From Flavobacteriales bacterium (GTDB taxonomy: Bacteria; Bacteroidota; Bacteroidia; Flavobacteriales_F; PHOS-HE28), in the NCBI GenBank assembly GCA_016721825.1, contig JADKHI010000001.1:992001-1056000 (forward strand): DNA of 64,000 nt, in the 5' to 3' direction. Position numbers and translations under genes: made by a program. The stretch's first letter is position 1. Every line of letters starts with the position of its first letter. Shown here piece after piece: positions 1 to 8,226 of this stretch. The notes beneath the pieces are model-generated. The model worked only from the letters and a program-made list of their open reading frames with translations, had not been told where the DNA came from and did not search any database.

Positions 1-2
1 AC

Positions 3-743
3 CATCTGAGCACGGCGGATGGACCCGACTTCGACATACCGGACAGCGGTGCGTTCAGTATCAGCCTGTGGTACCAAGGAGGAAGTGCGAACGTTGGCGA
101 TCTGGAGATCATGTTCGAACGCTGGAGCTCCAGCGTGGCTCCCGTGCCCACGGATTACCACCTCGGTATCTACGATGTGAACAAGCCGAGCTTTGGCAGC
201 TTGTATTCCCCGATCCTCATGCCAGCGCCCGGAGTCACGCCCAACGACCAGAATTGGCACCACATGGTGGGCATCTACGAGAACTACAACTGGTACCTGT
301 ATTTCGATGACCAGCTCGTTGCCTCGGCCACACCTTCCCAATATGGCATCTTCCAAGGCGCTGGCGAGATCCGTATGGGTCGCGGCTTCTTCGGTGCCTT
401 GGACGATGTGCGTTTCTACGACCGTGTGCTCGGCATCGCCGAGATCGACAGCCTGTTCTACGAGCAGAACACCTGTACCACGAACGGTGTGGCTGAGAAC
501 GGAGCGAACGAAGTGACCATCGGGCCCAACCCCACAACTGGATCCGTGCAGGTGCAACTCGCCGCAATGCCGGCGCTGGGCACGGTGCTTTCGGTGATCG
601 ATCTTACGGGCCGCATCGTGTTCAGTGAGCGCATGACCTCCCGTTCGCTGTCCATCGACCTGAGCGGATCACCTGCGGGCCTCTATCACTTGCGGATCAC
701 ATCACCAAGCACCGAACAGGTCATCAAGCTCGTGCGTGAATAG
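3..743 (+). CDS. LamG-domain T9SS-secreted protein, 5'-truncated
   Basis: The frame is open to the left edge of the window, so the N-terminus and any signal peptide are missing. About 130 residues form a LamG/concanavalin-like jelly roll (SLWYQGG near the start, then WHHMVGIYENYNWYLYFDD and IRMGRGFFGALDDVRFYDR), a fold that usually binds glycans or proteins. The last 75 residues are a type A T9SS sorting domain (IGPNPTTGSVQVQ, then GLYHLRI and a basic IKLVRE end), so the protein is expected to be exported through the type IX system and processed at the cell surface. It resembles the two LamG proteins at 5288-8038. Ligand unknown. Confidence 0.85.
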   Translation, partial: HLSTADGPDFDIPDSGAFSISLWYQGGSANVGDLEIMFERWSSSVAPVPTDYHLGIYDVNKPSFGSLYSPILMPAPGVTPNDQNWHHMVGIYENYNWYLYFDDQLVASATPSQYGIFQGAGEIRMGRGFFGALDDVRFYDRVLGIAEIDSLFYEQNTCTTNGVAENGANEVTIGPNPTTGSVQVQLAAMPALGTVLSVIDLTGRIVFSERMTSRSLSIDLSGSPAGLYHLRITSPSTEQVIKLVRE

Positions 744-757
744 GAATTGGTCACAAC

Positions 758-790
758 GAAAAAGGCCTGCGGGATCCGCAGGCCTTTTTC
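758..790. terminator. Bidirectional hairpin terminator
   Basis: A perfect 15-bp stem (GAAAAAGGCCTGCGG and its complement) with a 3-nt loop lies between the converging LamG and hppA genes. The A/T runs at the stem base give a U-tract in either direction. Confidence 0.9.
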
Positions 791-807
791 ATTCTCGAAG
801 GGTCCGT

Positions 808-3063
808 TCAGAAGCGGGCGCTCAGATCGAGCGTACTCACACTGGCGGAAGCACTGTTACCAGAAGGCAGCTCTTGGATGCTGGCGTCGCTGCTACCGGC
901 GGGCATGTTCTCAAAGGTGCTGCGCGGAGCCGTCGGCTGTGCTTGGCCTTCGTTCTCGTTGATGTGCGGTGCGATGATCAGCGCCACGATGGACGTGAGC
1001 TTGATGAGGATGTTCATCGAAGGACCGCTGGTGTCCTTGAAGGGGTCGCCCACCGTATCACCGGTCACAGCTGCCTTGTGGGGCTCGCTGCCTTTCTTGA
1101 ACTCTTTGCCGTCGATCATCACGCCCTTCTCGAAGCTCTTCTTGGCATTGTCCCACGCGCCACCAGCGTTGTTCTGGAACATGCCCATGAGCACACCGCT
1201 CACGGTGATACCGGCGAGCAGACCACCGAGGGCCTCAGGACCGGCGAGGAAGCCGACGATGATGGGCGACAGCAGCGCGAGGGCGCCGGGAGCGATCATC
1301 TCACGGATGGAGGCCTTGGTGCTGATGGCCACGCACTTCTCGTACTCGGGCTTCGCCTTGCCTTCCATGATCCCGGGGATCTCGCGGAACTGGCGGCGGA
1401 CCTCCTTCACCATGTCCATGGCGGCCTTGCCCACAGCGCTGATGGCCAAGGAGCTGAAGAAGAAGGGGATCATGCCACCCACGAACAACATGGCCAGCAC
1501 ATCGGCCTTGTAGATGTCGATGCCGGTAATGCCGGACATGCCCACGTAAGCTGCGAAGAGCGCAAGGGCGGTCAATGCGGCGGAAGCGATGGCGAAGCCC
1601 TTGCCCGTGGCAGCCGTGGTGTTGCCCACAGCATCCAAGTTGTCAGTACGCTCACGCACTTCCTTCGGCAGGCCGCTCATTTCAGCGATGCCACCTGCGT
1701 TGTCCGCGATGGGACCGAAGGCGTCGATGGCGAGCTGCATGGCCGTGGTGGCCATCATGCCCGCTGCCGCGATCGCCACACCGTACATGCCGGCCAGGCT
1801 GAACGAACCCCAGATGCCGGCCGCAAGGATCAGGATGGGGAGCACCGTGCTCTCCATGCCCATGGCCAAGCCGCCGATCACGTTGGTGCCGTGGCCCGTC
1901 CCGCTCTTCTGCACGATGCTGTCCACCGGACGGCGACCCATGCTGGTGTAATACTCGGTGACCATGCTCATCAACGTACCGACCACGAGGCCGAGGATGA
2001 TGGCGTAGAACACGTGCATGCTGGTGATCTCCACCGAAACACCGTTGCGCACGAACTGCATCGTCTCAGGCATCATCCATTGGATGAGGGGATAGCTGGA
2101 AATGGCGACCAGGATCATGGCGCTCCAATTGCCCAGGTTCAGCGCGTTCATCACGCTGTCGCTGTCCTTGTTGATCTTCACGAAGAAGGTGCCGATGATG
2201 CTGAAGAGCACACCGAGACCAGCGATCACCATGGGAAGCAGGATCGGGGCCATGCCACCGAAGTTGTCGGCGCTGTGCACCTCGCGGCCCAGCACCATGG
2301 TGGCGAGCATGGTGGCCACGTAGCTGCCGAAGAGGTCGGCGCCCATGCCGGCCACGTCGCCCACGTTGTCGCCCACGTTGTCCGCAATGGTGGCGGGGTT
2401 GCGCGCGTCATCCTCGGGGATGCCCGCTTCCACCTTACCCACGAGGTCCGCGCCCACATCGGCGGCCTTGGTGTAGATGCCACCGCCCACACGGGCGAAG
2501 AGCGCGATGCTCTCAGCCCCCAGCGAGAAACCCGCGAGCACTTCGAGGCACTTCATCATCTCATCACTGTTCGCGCCAGCGTCCCCCACGTACATGCGCA
2601 GGAAAACGATGAAGAGGGTGCTGAGACCAACAACAGCGAGACCGGCCACGCCGAGGCCCATCACGGTGCCACCCGTGAAACTGACCTTGAGGCCTTGGGC
2701 CAAGCTGGTACGGGAGGCCTGCGTGGTGCGCACGTTGGCCTTGGTGGCGATGCTCATGCCGATCCAACCCGCAAAGGCACTGAAGAAGGCACCGATCAGG
2801 AAGGCGATGGCGATGACCCAGTCGCTATGCGGATGCAGCGTTCCGCTCCAGGCGAGCAGCACGGCGGCGATGGCCGCGAACACCCCGAGCACTTTCCACT
2901 CGGCCTTCAGGAAGGCGCTCGCACCGCGTGCGATGTAGCCGGCCAGCTCCTGCATGTTGGCGTCGCCAGCATCCTGCTTGGTCACCCACATGGCCTTGAA
3001 CACCATGACCACCAAACCCACTACGCCCATCAGGGGGATGTAGTACATCAATTCACTTCCCAT
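808..3063 (-). CDS. hppA: Membrane-bound ion-pumping pyrophosphatase (K+-dependent type)
   Basis: Integral-membrane pyrophosphatase of 751 aa, within the family range, that couples PPi hydrolysis to H+ or Na+ pumping across the inner membrane. The substrate-binding signature is clear: GGGIYTKAADVGADLVGK (residues 193-210), then DNVGDNVGDVAG (228-239). About 16 hydrophobic segments span the protein. The K+-dependence motif reads GNTTAATGKG (480-489), with Ala where K+-independent enzymes carry Lys, so a K+-stimulated enzyme is inferred. Whether it pumps H+ or Na+ cannot be settled by eye. It is a single gene with its own promoter-like box and a terminator shared with the LamG gene. Confidence 0.96.
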   Translation of the reverse strand: MGSELMYYIPLMGVVGLVVMVFKAMWVTKQDAGDANMQELAGYIARGASAFLKAEWKVLGVFAAIAAVLLAWSGTLHPHSDWVIAIAFLIGAFFSAFAGWIGMSIATKANVRTTQASRTSLAQGLKVSFTGGTVMGLGVAGLAVVGLSTLFIVFLRMYVGDAGANSDEMMKCLEVLAGFSLGAESIALFARVGGGIYTKAADVGADLVGKVEAGIPEDDARNPATIADNVGDNVGDVAGMGADLFGSYVATMLATMVLGREVHSADNFGGMAPILLPMVIAGLGVLFSIIGTFFVKINKDSDSVMNALNLGNWSAMILVAISSYPLIQWMMPETMQFVRNGVSVEITSMHVFYAIILGLVVGTLMSMVTEYYTSMGRRPVDSIVQKSGTGHGTNVIGGLAMGMESTVLPILILAAGIWGSFSLAGMYGVAIAAAGMMATTAMQLAIDAFGPIADNAGGIAEMSGLPKEVRERTDNLDAVGNTTAATGKGFAIASAALTALALFAAYVGMSGITGIDIYKADVLAMLFVGGMIPFFFSSLAISAVGKAAMDMVKEVRRQFREIPGIMEGKAKPEYEKCVAISTKASIREMIAPGALALLSPIIVGFLAGPEALGGLLAGITVSGVLMGMFQNNAGGAWDNAKKSFEKGVMIDGKEFKKGSEPHKAAVTGDTVGDPFKDTSGPSMNILIKLTSIVALIIAPHINENEGQAQPTAPRSTFENMPAGSSDASIQELPSGNSASASVSTLDLSARF

Positions 3064-3133
3064 CGTCTCTTATTGTGTTGTGTATGTTCTTGTCCGTCAG
3101 CGTCTTCCACCCCCATTGGAAGGAAGAGGGGCG

Positions 3134-3141
3134 CGAAAATA
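3134..3141 (-). promoter_or_regulatory. Bacteroidota -7 box for hppA
   Basis: TATTTTCG on the minus strand, about 70 nt before the hppA start, is one base off the TAnnTTTG consensus. No clear -33 element was assigned. Confidence 0.45.
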
Positions 3142-3249
3142 GGAAAGTCCGGCTTAGAGGGGGGTTGGAGTGGTGAACAGGGGGCTGTGCGTGACGATAT
3201 GCGAGAAGCGAGCGACGGGTCGGCGTGCCGCTCATTCACGCGCTGCTCC

Positions 3250-4053
3250 TCACTCGCTGCTCACCACGCCCAGGACGTGCGTAAAGCCCAACTCCCCGGT
3301 GCCGACCCGCAGGTCCACGCTGTCCTGGGCGGCAATTAGGTCCAATTCCTTCCCCCGTACCTGGATCCGGAAGGTGGTCTCGGCCTGGCCGGGGTGGAAC
3401 AGGAAGACATAGTTGGAGCCGCTCTTGATGTTGGTCCCGGTGTCCTCCACGGCGAACCGCACCACCTCCGCCCGTGCCTCCGAGCTTATCCGATCGATAC
3501 AAGCCGTGCCAAGGACCGTTAGGGCCACGATCCCGAAGAAGAGGCCGAGCACCGCAGCGCCCCGGGTCTCGCTGTTCCGCTGATAGTAGCCGGGCACCAT
3601 ACGCTTGATCAACCACGACACGAAGGCCGCGAGCGCAAGGCCTGTTCCACCCAGCAGCAGCACGTAGCGTCCTTCCTCCACAATGTTCTCCACGTGGCGG
3701 CCCAAGGTTAATATGGCCACCAGCGTGATGCCAAGGACCACGAACGAGCCGATCTGAACCACGCGCTCGTTGCGGTCCTGGAACTTCAGCGGAGTGGTGT
3801 CATCGGGCCCGTTGCGGTAGCGATGCTGGGCCATGGAAAGCGTGGCGATCGCTTGGAGGTTCAATAGGATCAACCCACAACCGACCAATACGAACGGCAG
3901 GTACCACCACTTCGAAGGGAAGCCAAGCCGACCCACCAAGGCAAGCACGCCCACACCGGCCAGCGCCTTCAATCCGAACTTCCAGTAAAGCTTGCGGAAG
4001 CCGCGCTCCACCTCCATGGGGTTGGGGCCGTATCCCTGTTCTTGCTCTTCCAT
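3250..4053 (-). CDS. Hypothetical multi-pass membrane protein
   Basis: 267 aa, not recognised. The N-terminus is hydrophilic (MEEQEQGYGPNPMEVERG). About five hydrophobic segments follow (near residues 30-45, 50-70, 100-120, 127-145 and 165-185). The roughly 75-residue C-terminal part is soluble and predicted beta-rich (ARAEVVRFAVEDTGTNIK onward). It is a single gene between hppA and pdhB, preceded by a terminator hairpin and by a dyad that overlaps its presumed promoter. No enzymatic motif is visible. Confidence 0.75.
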   Translation of the reverse strand: MEEQEQGYGPNPMEVERGFRKLYWKFGLKALAGVGVLALVGRLGFPSKWWYLPFVLVGCGLILLNLQAIATLSMAQHRYRNGPDDTTPLKFQDRNERVVQIGSFVVLGITLVAILTLGRHVENIVEEGRYVLLLGGTGLALAAFVSWLIKRMVPGYYQRNSETRGAAVLGLFFGIVALTVLGTACIDRISSEARAEVVRFAVEDTGTNIKSGSNYVFLFHPGQAETTFRIQVRGKELDLIAAQDSVDLRVGTGELGFTHVLGVVSSE

Positions 4054-4068
4054 GGGCGCGGCGAAAAA

Positions 4069-4086
4069 TAGGATGATGTCATCCTA
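4069..4086. promoter_or_regulatory. Inverted repeat, possible operator
   Basis: TAGGATGA, a 2-nt spacer, then TCATCCTA: perfect 8-bp arms. The dyad touches a TATTTTTC-like -7 box for the minus-strand gene at 3250-4053, a suitable place for a repressor site. It could also be a chance dyad. Confidence 0.35.
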
Positions 4087-4112
4087 GGCGGGCCGATCGC
4101 ACCCTAAAAACG

Positions 4113-4142
4113 AACAGCCCCCGCCGTGGGGCAGGGGCTGTT
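4113..4142. terminator. GC-rich hairpin terminator
   Basis: AACAGCCCC pairs with GGGGCTGTT, and an inner GCC/GGC pairing extends the stem. It lies downstream of pdhB (minus strand, stop at 4224) and is followed by a run of five T on the minus strand. Confidence 0.75.
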
Positions 4143-4154
4143 GATCTCGATCGG

Positions 4155-4187
4155 TCGGTCTACCCAATGGGTCGACGCTACACGTGC
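4155..4187 (+). repeat. Dispersed palindromic repeat, copy A
   Basis: The imperfect dyad GTCTACCCAATGGGTCGAC is followed by GCTACACGTGC. The same core and flank occur at 9012-9047 and 27137-27228, always between genes. Confidence 0.75.
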
Positions 4188-4223
4188 GTTCGAATACTGT
4201 TAGGGCGAAACCGGCAGGTCACC

Positions 4224-5207
4224 TCACTTCACCAGATACATCACCTCTTTCACCGCTGCGATCACGCGGGCGGTATTGGGCAGGCTGGCATCGATCAGCG
4301 GGGCGCTGAAGGGAAGTGGTGTATCGGCCTGGTTGATGCGCAGCACGGGAGCATCGAGGAAATCGAAGGCATCCTTCTGCACGCGGTAGGCCACTTCGCT
4401 GGCCACGCTCACCATGGGGAAGTTCTCGTCGACCACCACGAGGCGGTTCGTCTTGCGCACGCTGGCCAGGATCGTGGCGGTATCCAGCGGGCGGATGGTG
4501 CGCAGATCGATGACCTCGGCGCTCACGCCTTCCTTCTGGAGCTCTTCGGCAGCCGCCAGGGCCACCTTCATCATCTTGCCGAAGCTGACGATGGTGACAT
4601 CGGTGCCCTTGCGGGCCACATGGGCCACACCGATGGGCGTGAGGTATTCGCCATCGGGGATCTCGCCCTTGTCGCCGTACATGCGCTCGCTCTCCATCAC
4701 CAGCACTGGATCGTCGTCGCGGATGGCGCTCTTCAACAGGCCCTTGGCATCGGCGGGGTTGCTGGGGGTGACCACCTTGAGGCCGGGGATGTTGGCGTAG
4801 AAGGCCTCGTAGCTCTGGCTGTGCGTGGCGGCCAGCTGGCCGGCGCTGCCGTTACCCCCGCGGAACACGATGGGGATGTGGAACTGGCCGCCGCTCATCT
4901 GCAGCATCTTGGCCGCGTGGTTGATGATCTGGTCGCTGGCCAGCACGGCGAAGTTCCAGGTCATGAACTCAACGATGGGGCGCAGCCCGTTCATAGCGGC
5001 GCCGACGCTGATGGCGGTGAAGCCCAACTCGCTGATGGGCGTATCGATGATGCGCTTGGGGCCGAACTCCGCCAGCATGCCCTTGCTCACCTTGTAGGCG
5101 CCGTCGTACTCGGCCACCTCCTCGCCCATGAGGAACACGCGCGGGTCGCGGCGCATCTCCTCGCTCATCGCTTCATTCAGGGCCTCGCGGTATTGGACAG
5201 TACGCAT
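4224..5207 (-). CDS. pdhB: Pyruvate dehydrogenase complex E1 component, beta subunit
   Basis: 327-aa E1-beta subunit of the pyruvate dehydrogenase (2-oxoacid dehydrogenase) complex, which with E1-alpha decarboxylates pyruvate on thiamine diphosphate. The transketolase pyrimidine-binding domain fills the first ~180 residues (FLMGEEVAEYDGAYKVSKGM, then DTPISELGFTAISVGAAMNG). The transketolase C-terminal domain follows (VTIVSFGKMM, then VEVIDLRTIRPLD-like AEVIDLRTIRPLDTATI). The ATG at 5207 (MRTVQYREAL) gives the usual family length; the frame stays open upstream but that extension looks non-coding. No pdhA or E2 gene is adjacent. A branched-chain 2-oxoacid enzyme is a less likely alternative. 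Confidence 0.93.
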   Translation of the reverse strand: MRTVQYREALNEAMSEEMRRDPRVFLMGEEVAEYDGAYKVSKGMLAEFGPKRIIDTPISELGFTAISVGAAMNGLRPIVEFMTWNFAVLASDQIINHAAKMLQMSGGQFHIPIVFRGGNGSAGQLAATHSQSYEAFYANIPGLKVVTPSNPADAKGLLKSAIRDDDPVLVMESERMYGDKGEIPDGEYLTPIGVAHVARKGTDVTIVSFGKMMKVALAAAEELQKEGVSAEVIDLRTIRPLDTATILASVRKTNRLVVVDENFPMVSVASEVAYRVQKDAFDFLDAPVLRINQADTPLPFSAPLIDASLPNTARVIAAVKEVMYLVK

Positions 5208-5237
5208 GGGGGTTCGGATCCAGGAGGGCAAAAAGTA

Positions 5238-5270
5238 GATGCGGGCCGCCATCAACCGGCGGCCCGCATC
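5238..5270 (-). terminator. Terminator after the LamG/T9SS gene
   Basis: A 13-bp perfect stem (GATGCGGGCCGCC and complement) with a 7-nt loop. Five A on the plus strand follow the left arm, giving a U-tract for the minus-strand gene ending at 5288. Confidence 0.85.
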
Positions 5271-5287
5271 CTTACTGTTCGATCGGT

Positions 5288-6658
5288 CTAGCGTTTCACG
5301 AAGCGGACCACGCCCAAGCGCCCGTCCGACTCCACACGCAGGAAGTACATGCCTGGAGCAAGTGCATCCGCAGCAAGGCGGTTGCGGCGACCTTGAGCGC
5401 GCTGGGCGGATACCACACGACCAGCTGCATCCAGCACCGTGATGTTGGCTTCCTGAGCGTCCAGCTCCACCCAAAGCTCGTTCTCCACAGGGTCGGGGTA
5501 CACCGCCAGCACGGGGCCAGCGTTCTGCTCGGCAAGGCCGACCGTGCTCACCGTAACGCAGGCGCTGGTGTCGAGGCAGCCGTTCTGGGTCACTTCCACC
5601 GCGTAGGAGCCGGAGGTGGTGTACTGGTAAGTAGGCGCCGTGGCACCGGGGATCTCGGCGTAACCATTGCCACAATCCAACCACTGGTACTGCGCACCCA
5701 CGGCCTGGCTCACCAGGTTGTTGCCGCTCTGGATCAAGTTGGTGTTCACGGTGGTGAACCCGAGCACCAAGGTCACGATCGAATCGCAGGTACCGCCGGT
5801 GGTGTAGGTGGCCGTGTAGCTACCGGGCTGGGTGAGCACCTGACCGTCGAAGGTGTAGCTGCCGCCAGGACAGATCTGCTCGTTGATCGTGGTGCCCAAG
5901 GTGGCGCCGCCTACGAAATTGCTGCCTGCACCCGTCAGCGTGAAGCCCGTAAAGGTTCCATCGCCGTTGCCCATGGCGTCCGTGAGTGCAGTGATGGTCG
6001 TGTTGTTGCCACCGGCCACCCCTTGATCCATCTTGTAATAAAGCTGAAGGCCCGGTGTGGCCACATTAATTCCCGACTGCGCGATGCAGTCCACCTGTTG
6101 AGCGGTCAGCGCCGTGTTCCAAAGGCTCACCTCGTCGAGCTGGCCGTTCATGTCGAAGTTGACGTTCTGGAAGACGAGGTTGCCCATCCGGAAAGCACCG
6201 GTGGTACTGATGATAGTGCCTGTTGCCGGGATCGAGGAAACTTGAACGCCGTTCTGGTAGAGGACCAATTGCGAGCCATCGTACACCAAGGCCAAGTGCT
6301 GCCAGGTGTTCAACAGCAAGCCCGGATAAGTGATCGTGTGGTCCACACCCAAGCTGTTCTTCAGTCGCCCCTCAAGCGTATTGGCTGGCGCGACCTGAAG
6401 CAGATAGAAGTCAGCTCCGATGTCATCACGAAAACCTGCGAACGCATCGAAATTCGGATAGGGTGTGCTGGTGCTGTTCGGGTTCACCCAACACGTGATA
6501 CTGAAGGCTGCACTGTTCGCTATAAGCGCAGAGGCGTTCGGTACAGTGACCTCATCACCCGTGCCGTCGAAGTCGAGGGCGTTCTGGGTCTGGGCCAGGC
6601 TGGTAAGTGCAAGAGGACCGGCAAGGAGGATGGCGGAGAATGCTCGCATGGTGTTCAT
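5288..6658 (-). CDS. LamG-domain T9SS-secreted protein (tandem paralog 1)
   Basis: 456 aa. A signal peptide (MNTMRAFSAILLAGPLALTSLAQ) precedes a LamG-like jelly roll (about residues 25-215; TQNALDFDGTGDEVTVPNAS, WQHLALVYDGSQLVLYQNG, GQLDEVSLWN). Two small repeated surface modules follow: ICPGGSYTFDGQ...TCDSIVTL, and an Ig/SprB-like module with YQWLDCGNGY and YAVEVTQNGCLDTSACV. The end is a T9SS type A sorting domain (VYPDPVENELWVEL, PGMYFLRVESDG, VVRFVKR). It lies 15 bp from paralog 2, with which it is collinear over its whole length. Probably a cell-surface adhesin or glycan binder; ligand unknown. Confidence 0.88.
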   Translation of the reverse strand: MNTMRAFSAILLAGPLALTSLAQTQNALDFDGTGDEVTVPNASALIANSAAFSITCWVNPNSTSTPYPNFDAFAGFRDDIGADFYLLQVAPANTLEGRLKNSLGVDHTITYPGLLLNTWQHLALVYDGSQLVLYQNGVQVSSIPATGTIISTTGAFRMGNLVFQNVNFDMNGQLDEVSLWNTALTAQQVDCIAQSGINVATPGLQLYYKMDQGVAGGNNTTITALTDAMGNGDGTFTGFTLTGAGSNFVGGATLGTTINEQICPGGSYTFDGQVLTQPGSYTATYTTGGTCDSIVTLVLGFTTVNTNLIQSGNNLVSQAVGAQYQWLDCGNGYAEIPGATAPTYQYTTSGSYAVEVTQNGCLDTSACVTVSTVGLAEQNAGPVLAVYPDPVENELWVELDAQEANITVLDAAGRVVSAQRAQGRRNRLAADALAPGMYFLRVESDGRLGVVRFVKR

Positions 6659-6673
6659 TGAATGGTGGTTCGA

Positions 6674-8038
6674 TCAATGGATGACAGGGATGCGGAACGT
6701 GCGCTGCACCGAGCCGTTGGAGACGCTCACAAGGTAGATGCCCTCGGGCAGACCTTTCAAGGACGAACGCAACCGCTCGCCACGGAGCACCTCGCTCCGA
6801 AGCATGCGTCCCCTTGGGTCGAGGAGCACCACGTTCAGGTCCGTGTTGGCAGCAGCACCGGAAATGACCAGCTCTTCCGCCGATGCATCGTAGCGGGCTG
6901 TCAGGTTCATCAACTGCCCGAACTCCTCAAGCCCCACGTTCGACACGCAGGCGCTGGTGTCGGTGCAACCGTTCTGCGTTACTTCAACCGCATAGGACCC
7001 GGCGACCGCGAGCGAATAGGTCGGCGCGGTAGCCCCTGGGATCGCACTGTAACCGTTGCCGCAATCAAGCCACTGGTACTGGGCGCCGATCGCCTGGCTG
7101 ACCAGATTGCTGCCGCTCTGGATCACGTTGATGTTCACGTTCGTTACGGTAAGCGCCAAGGTGGCCAGGGAATCACATCCGTTGTTCAGCGGGTAACCCG
7201 TGGTGTACGTGCCCGACTGGGTCAAGGTCTGTCCGTTGAAGGTGTAACTCTCGCCAGGACAGATGCTAGCTGTGGCGGTACCAGCGATCGGGCTGCCATC
7301 CACATAGTTGCTGGCAGCACCGTTCAGCGCAAATCCAACGTTCGTAGCGTTGATGTGGCCGGAAGCATCGGTCAAGCTGCTCAAGCCCGTATTGGTTCCA
7401 CCGGCCGTGCCCTGATCCATCTTGTAGTAGAGCTTCAGGTCCGCGTCGGTGGGCAGGGCTCCGTAATTCATGATGCACATGATCTCTGCCTGGCTCAACC
7501 CGCGCTTCCACAATGCGGTCTCGTCGACCTTGCCATCCAGGAAGATCTGGGTCGAGCCCGGGATCGGCATGTTGCCGATGCGGAACATACCGGTGGTGCT
7601 GGTAATGGTGCCAGTGGCCGCTACGGAGTCGACCGGAACACCGTTGCGGTACATGCGCATCATGCTTCCATCGTAAGTGAGCGCGAGGAACTGCCATTCG
7701 TTCAGCACCAAGAGCCCTGTGGAATCAATGGTGAAGATCGCGTTGCTGCTGTTCCGGAACCGGCCCTCCAGCGTGGTGCCGTAGGTCTGTAGCAGGTAGA
7801 AGTCGCAGCTCGCATTATCGCGAAAACCCGCGACCGCATCCATGTTCGGCCAGTTCGTGCTCTGGGTGGGATACAACCAGCTGGTAAGGCTGAAGCCCGT
7901 TCCATTGGCGATGAGCGCAGAGGCGTTGGCAACGGTCACCTCGTCGTTCACCCCATCGAGATCGAGGGCGTTCTGGGTCTGGGCTGAAGCCAGCAGGGGA
8001 AGGAGAAAGCTGAAGGACAGCGCGTAACGTAATTCCAT
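6674..8038 (-). CDS. LamG-domain T9SS-secreted protein (tandem paralog 2)
   Basis: 454 aa with the same architecture as the gene downstream: signal peptide (MELRYALSFSFLLPLLASAQ), LamG domain opening with TQNALDLDGVNDEVTVANAS, the ICPGESYTFNGQ module, the YQWLDCGNGYSAIPG module and a C-terminal T9SS-like sorting domain (GLPEGIYLVSVSNGSVQRTF). The ATG at 8038 is chosen because it starts a clean signal peptide; a 29-residue upstream extension has no leader character. It is probably co-transcribed with paralog 1 from the promoter-like box at 8059-8066. Confidence 0.88.
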   Translation of the reverse strand: MELRYALSFSFLLPLLASAQTQNALDLDGVNDEVTVANASALIANGTGFSLTSWLYPTQSTNWPNMDAVAGFRDNASCDFYLLQTYGTTLEGRFRNSSNAIFTIDSTGLLVLNEWQFLALTYDGSMMRMYRNGVPVDSVAATGTITSTTGMFRIGNMPIPGSTQIFLDGKVDETALWKRGLSQAEIMCIMNYGALPTDADLKLYYKMDQGTAGGTNTGLSSLTDASGHINATNVGFALNGAASNYVDGSPIAGTATASICPGESYTFNGQTLTQSGTYTTGYPLNNGCDSLATLALTVTNVNINVIQSGSNLVSQAIGAQYQWLDCGNGYSAIPGATAPTYSLAVAGSYAVEVTQNGCTDTSACVSNVGLEEFGQLMNLTARYDASAEELVISGAAANTDLNVVLLDPRGRMLRSEVLRGERLRSSLKGLPEGIYLVSVSNGSVQRTFRIPVIH

Positions 8039-8058
8039 GGGTCCGGTTCTTAGTGGGG

Positions 8059-8066
8059 TAAAGGTA
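8059..8066 (-). promoter_or_regulatory. -7 box for the LamG pair
   Basis: TACCTTTA on the minus strand, 20 nt before the chosen ATG at 8038, one base off TAnnTTTG. Confidence 0.5.
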
Positions 8067-8160
8067 TTCCCGGCCCCAGCCCTGCTTGTCGTTGCACAAC
8101 TACAAAGGCCAGGGGTTTCCAACATCCTTCGGTCGACGGCTCCCCTTTCCGTTCCGCCCT

Positions 8161-8168
8161 TAATTTCG
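8161..8168 (+). promoter_or_regulatory. -7 box for etfB
   Basis: TAATTTCG lies 58 nt before the etfB ATG and matches the TAnnTT(T/C)G form seen before many genes in this window. Confidence 0.4.
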
Positions 8169-8226
8169 CGCCCCCGTCGCCGCCTTTGATAATGAACAAC
8201 AGCGGCGGGCCAACGTTCCTCCTGCC

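Noticed and set aside
736..3339. An 867-aa plus-strand open frame across hppA, rich in His, Glu and Gly
   Set aside because: It is the antisense shadow of hppA. Composition is abnormal, there is no domain, and the minus strand carries an unambiguous pyrophosphatase.
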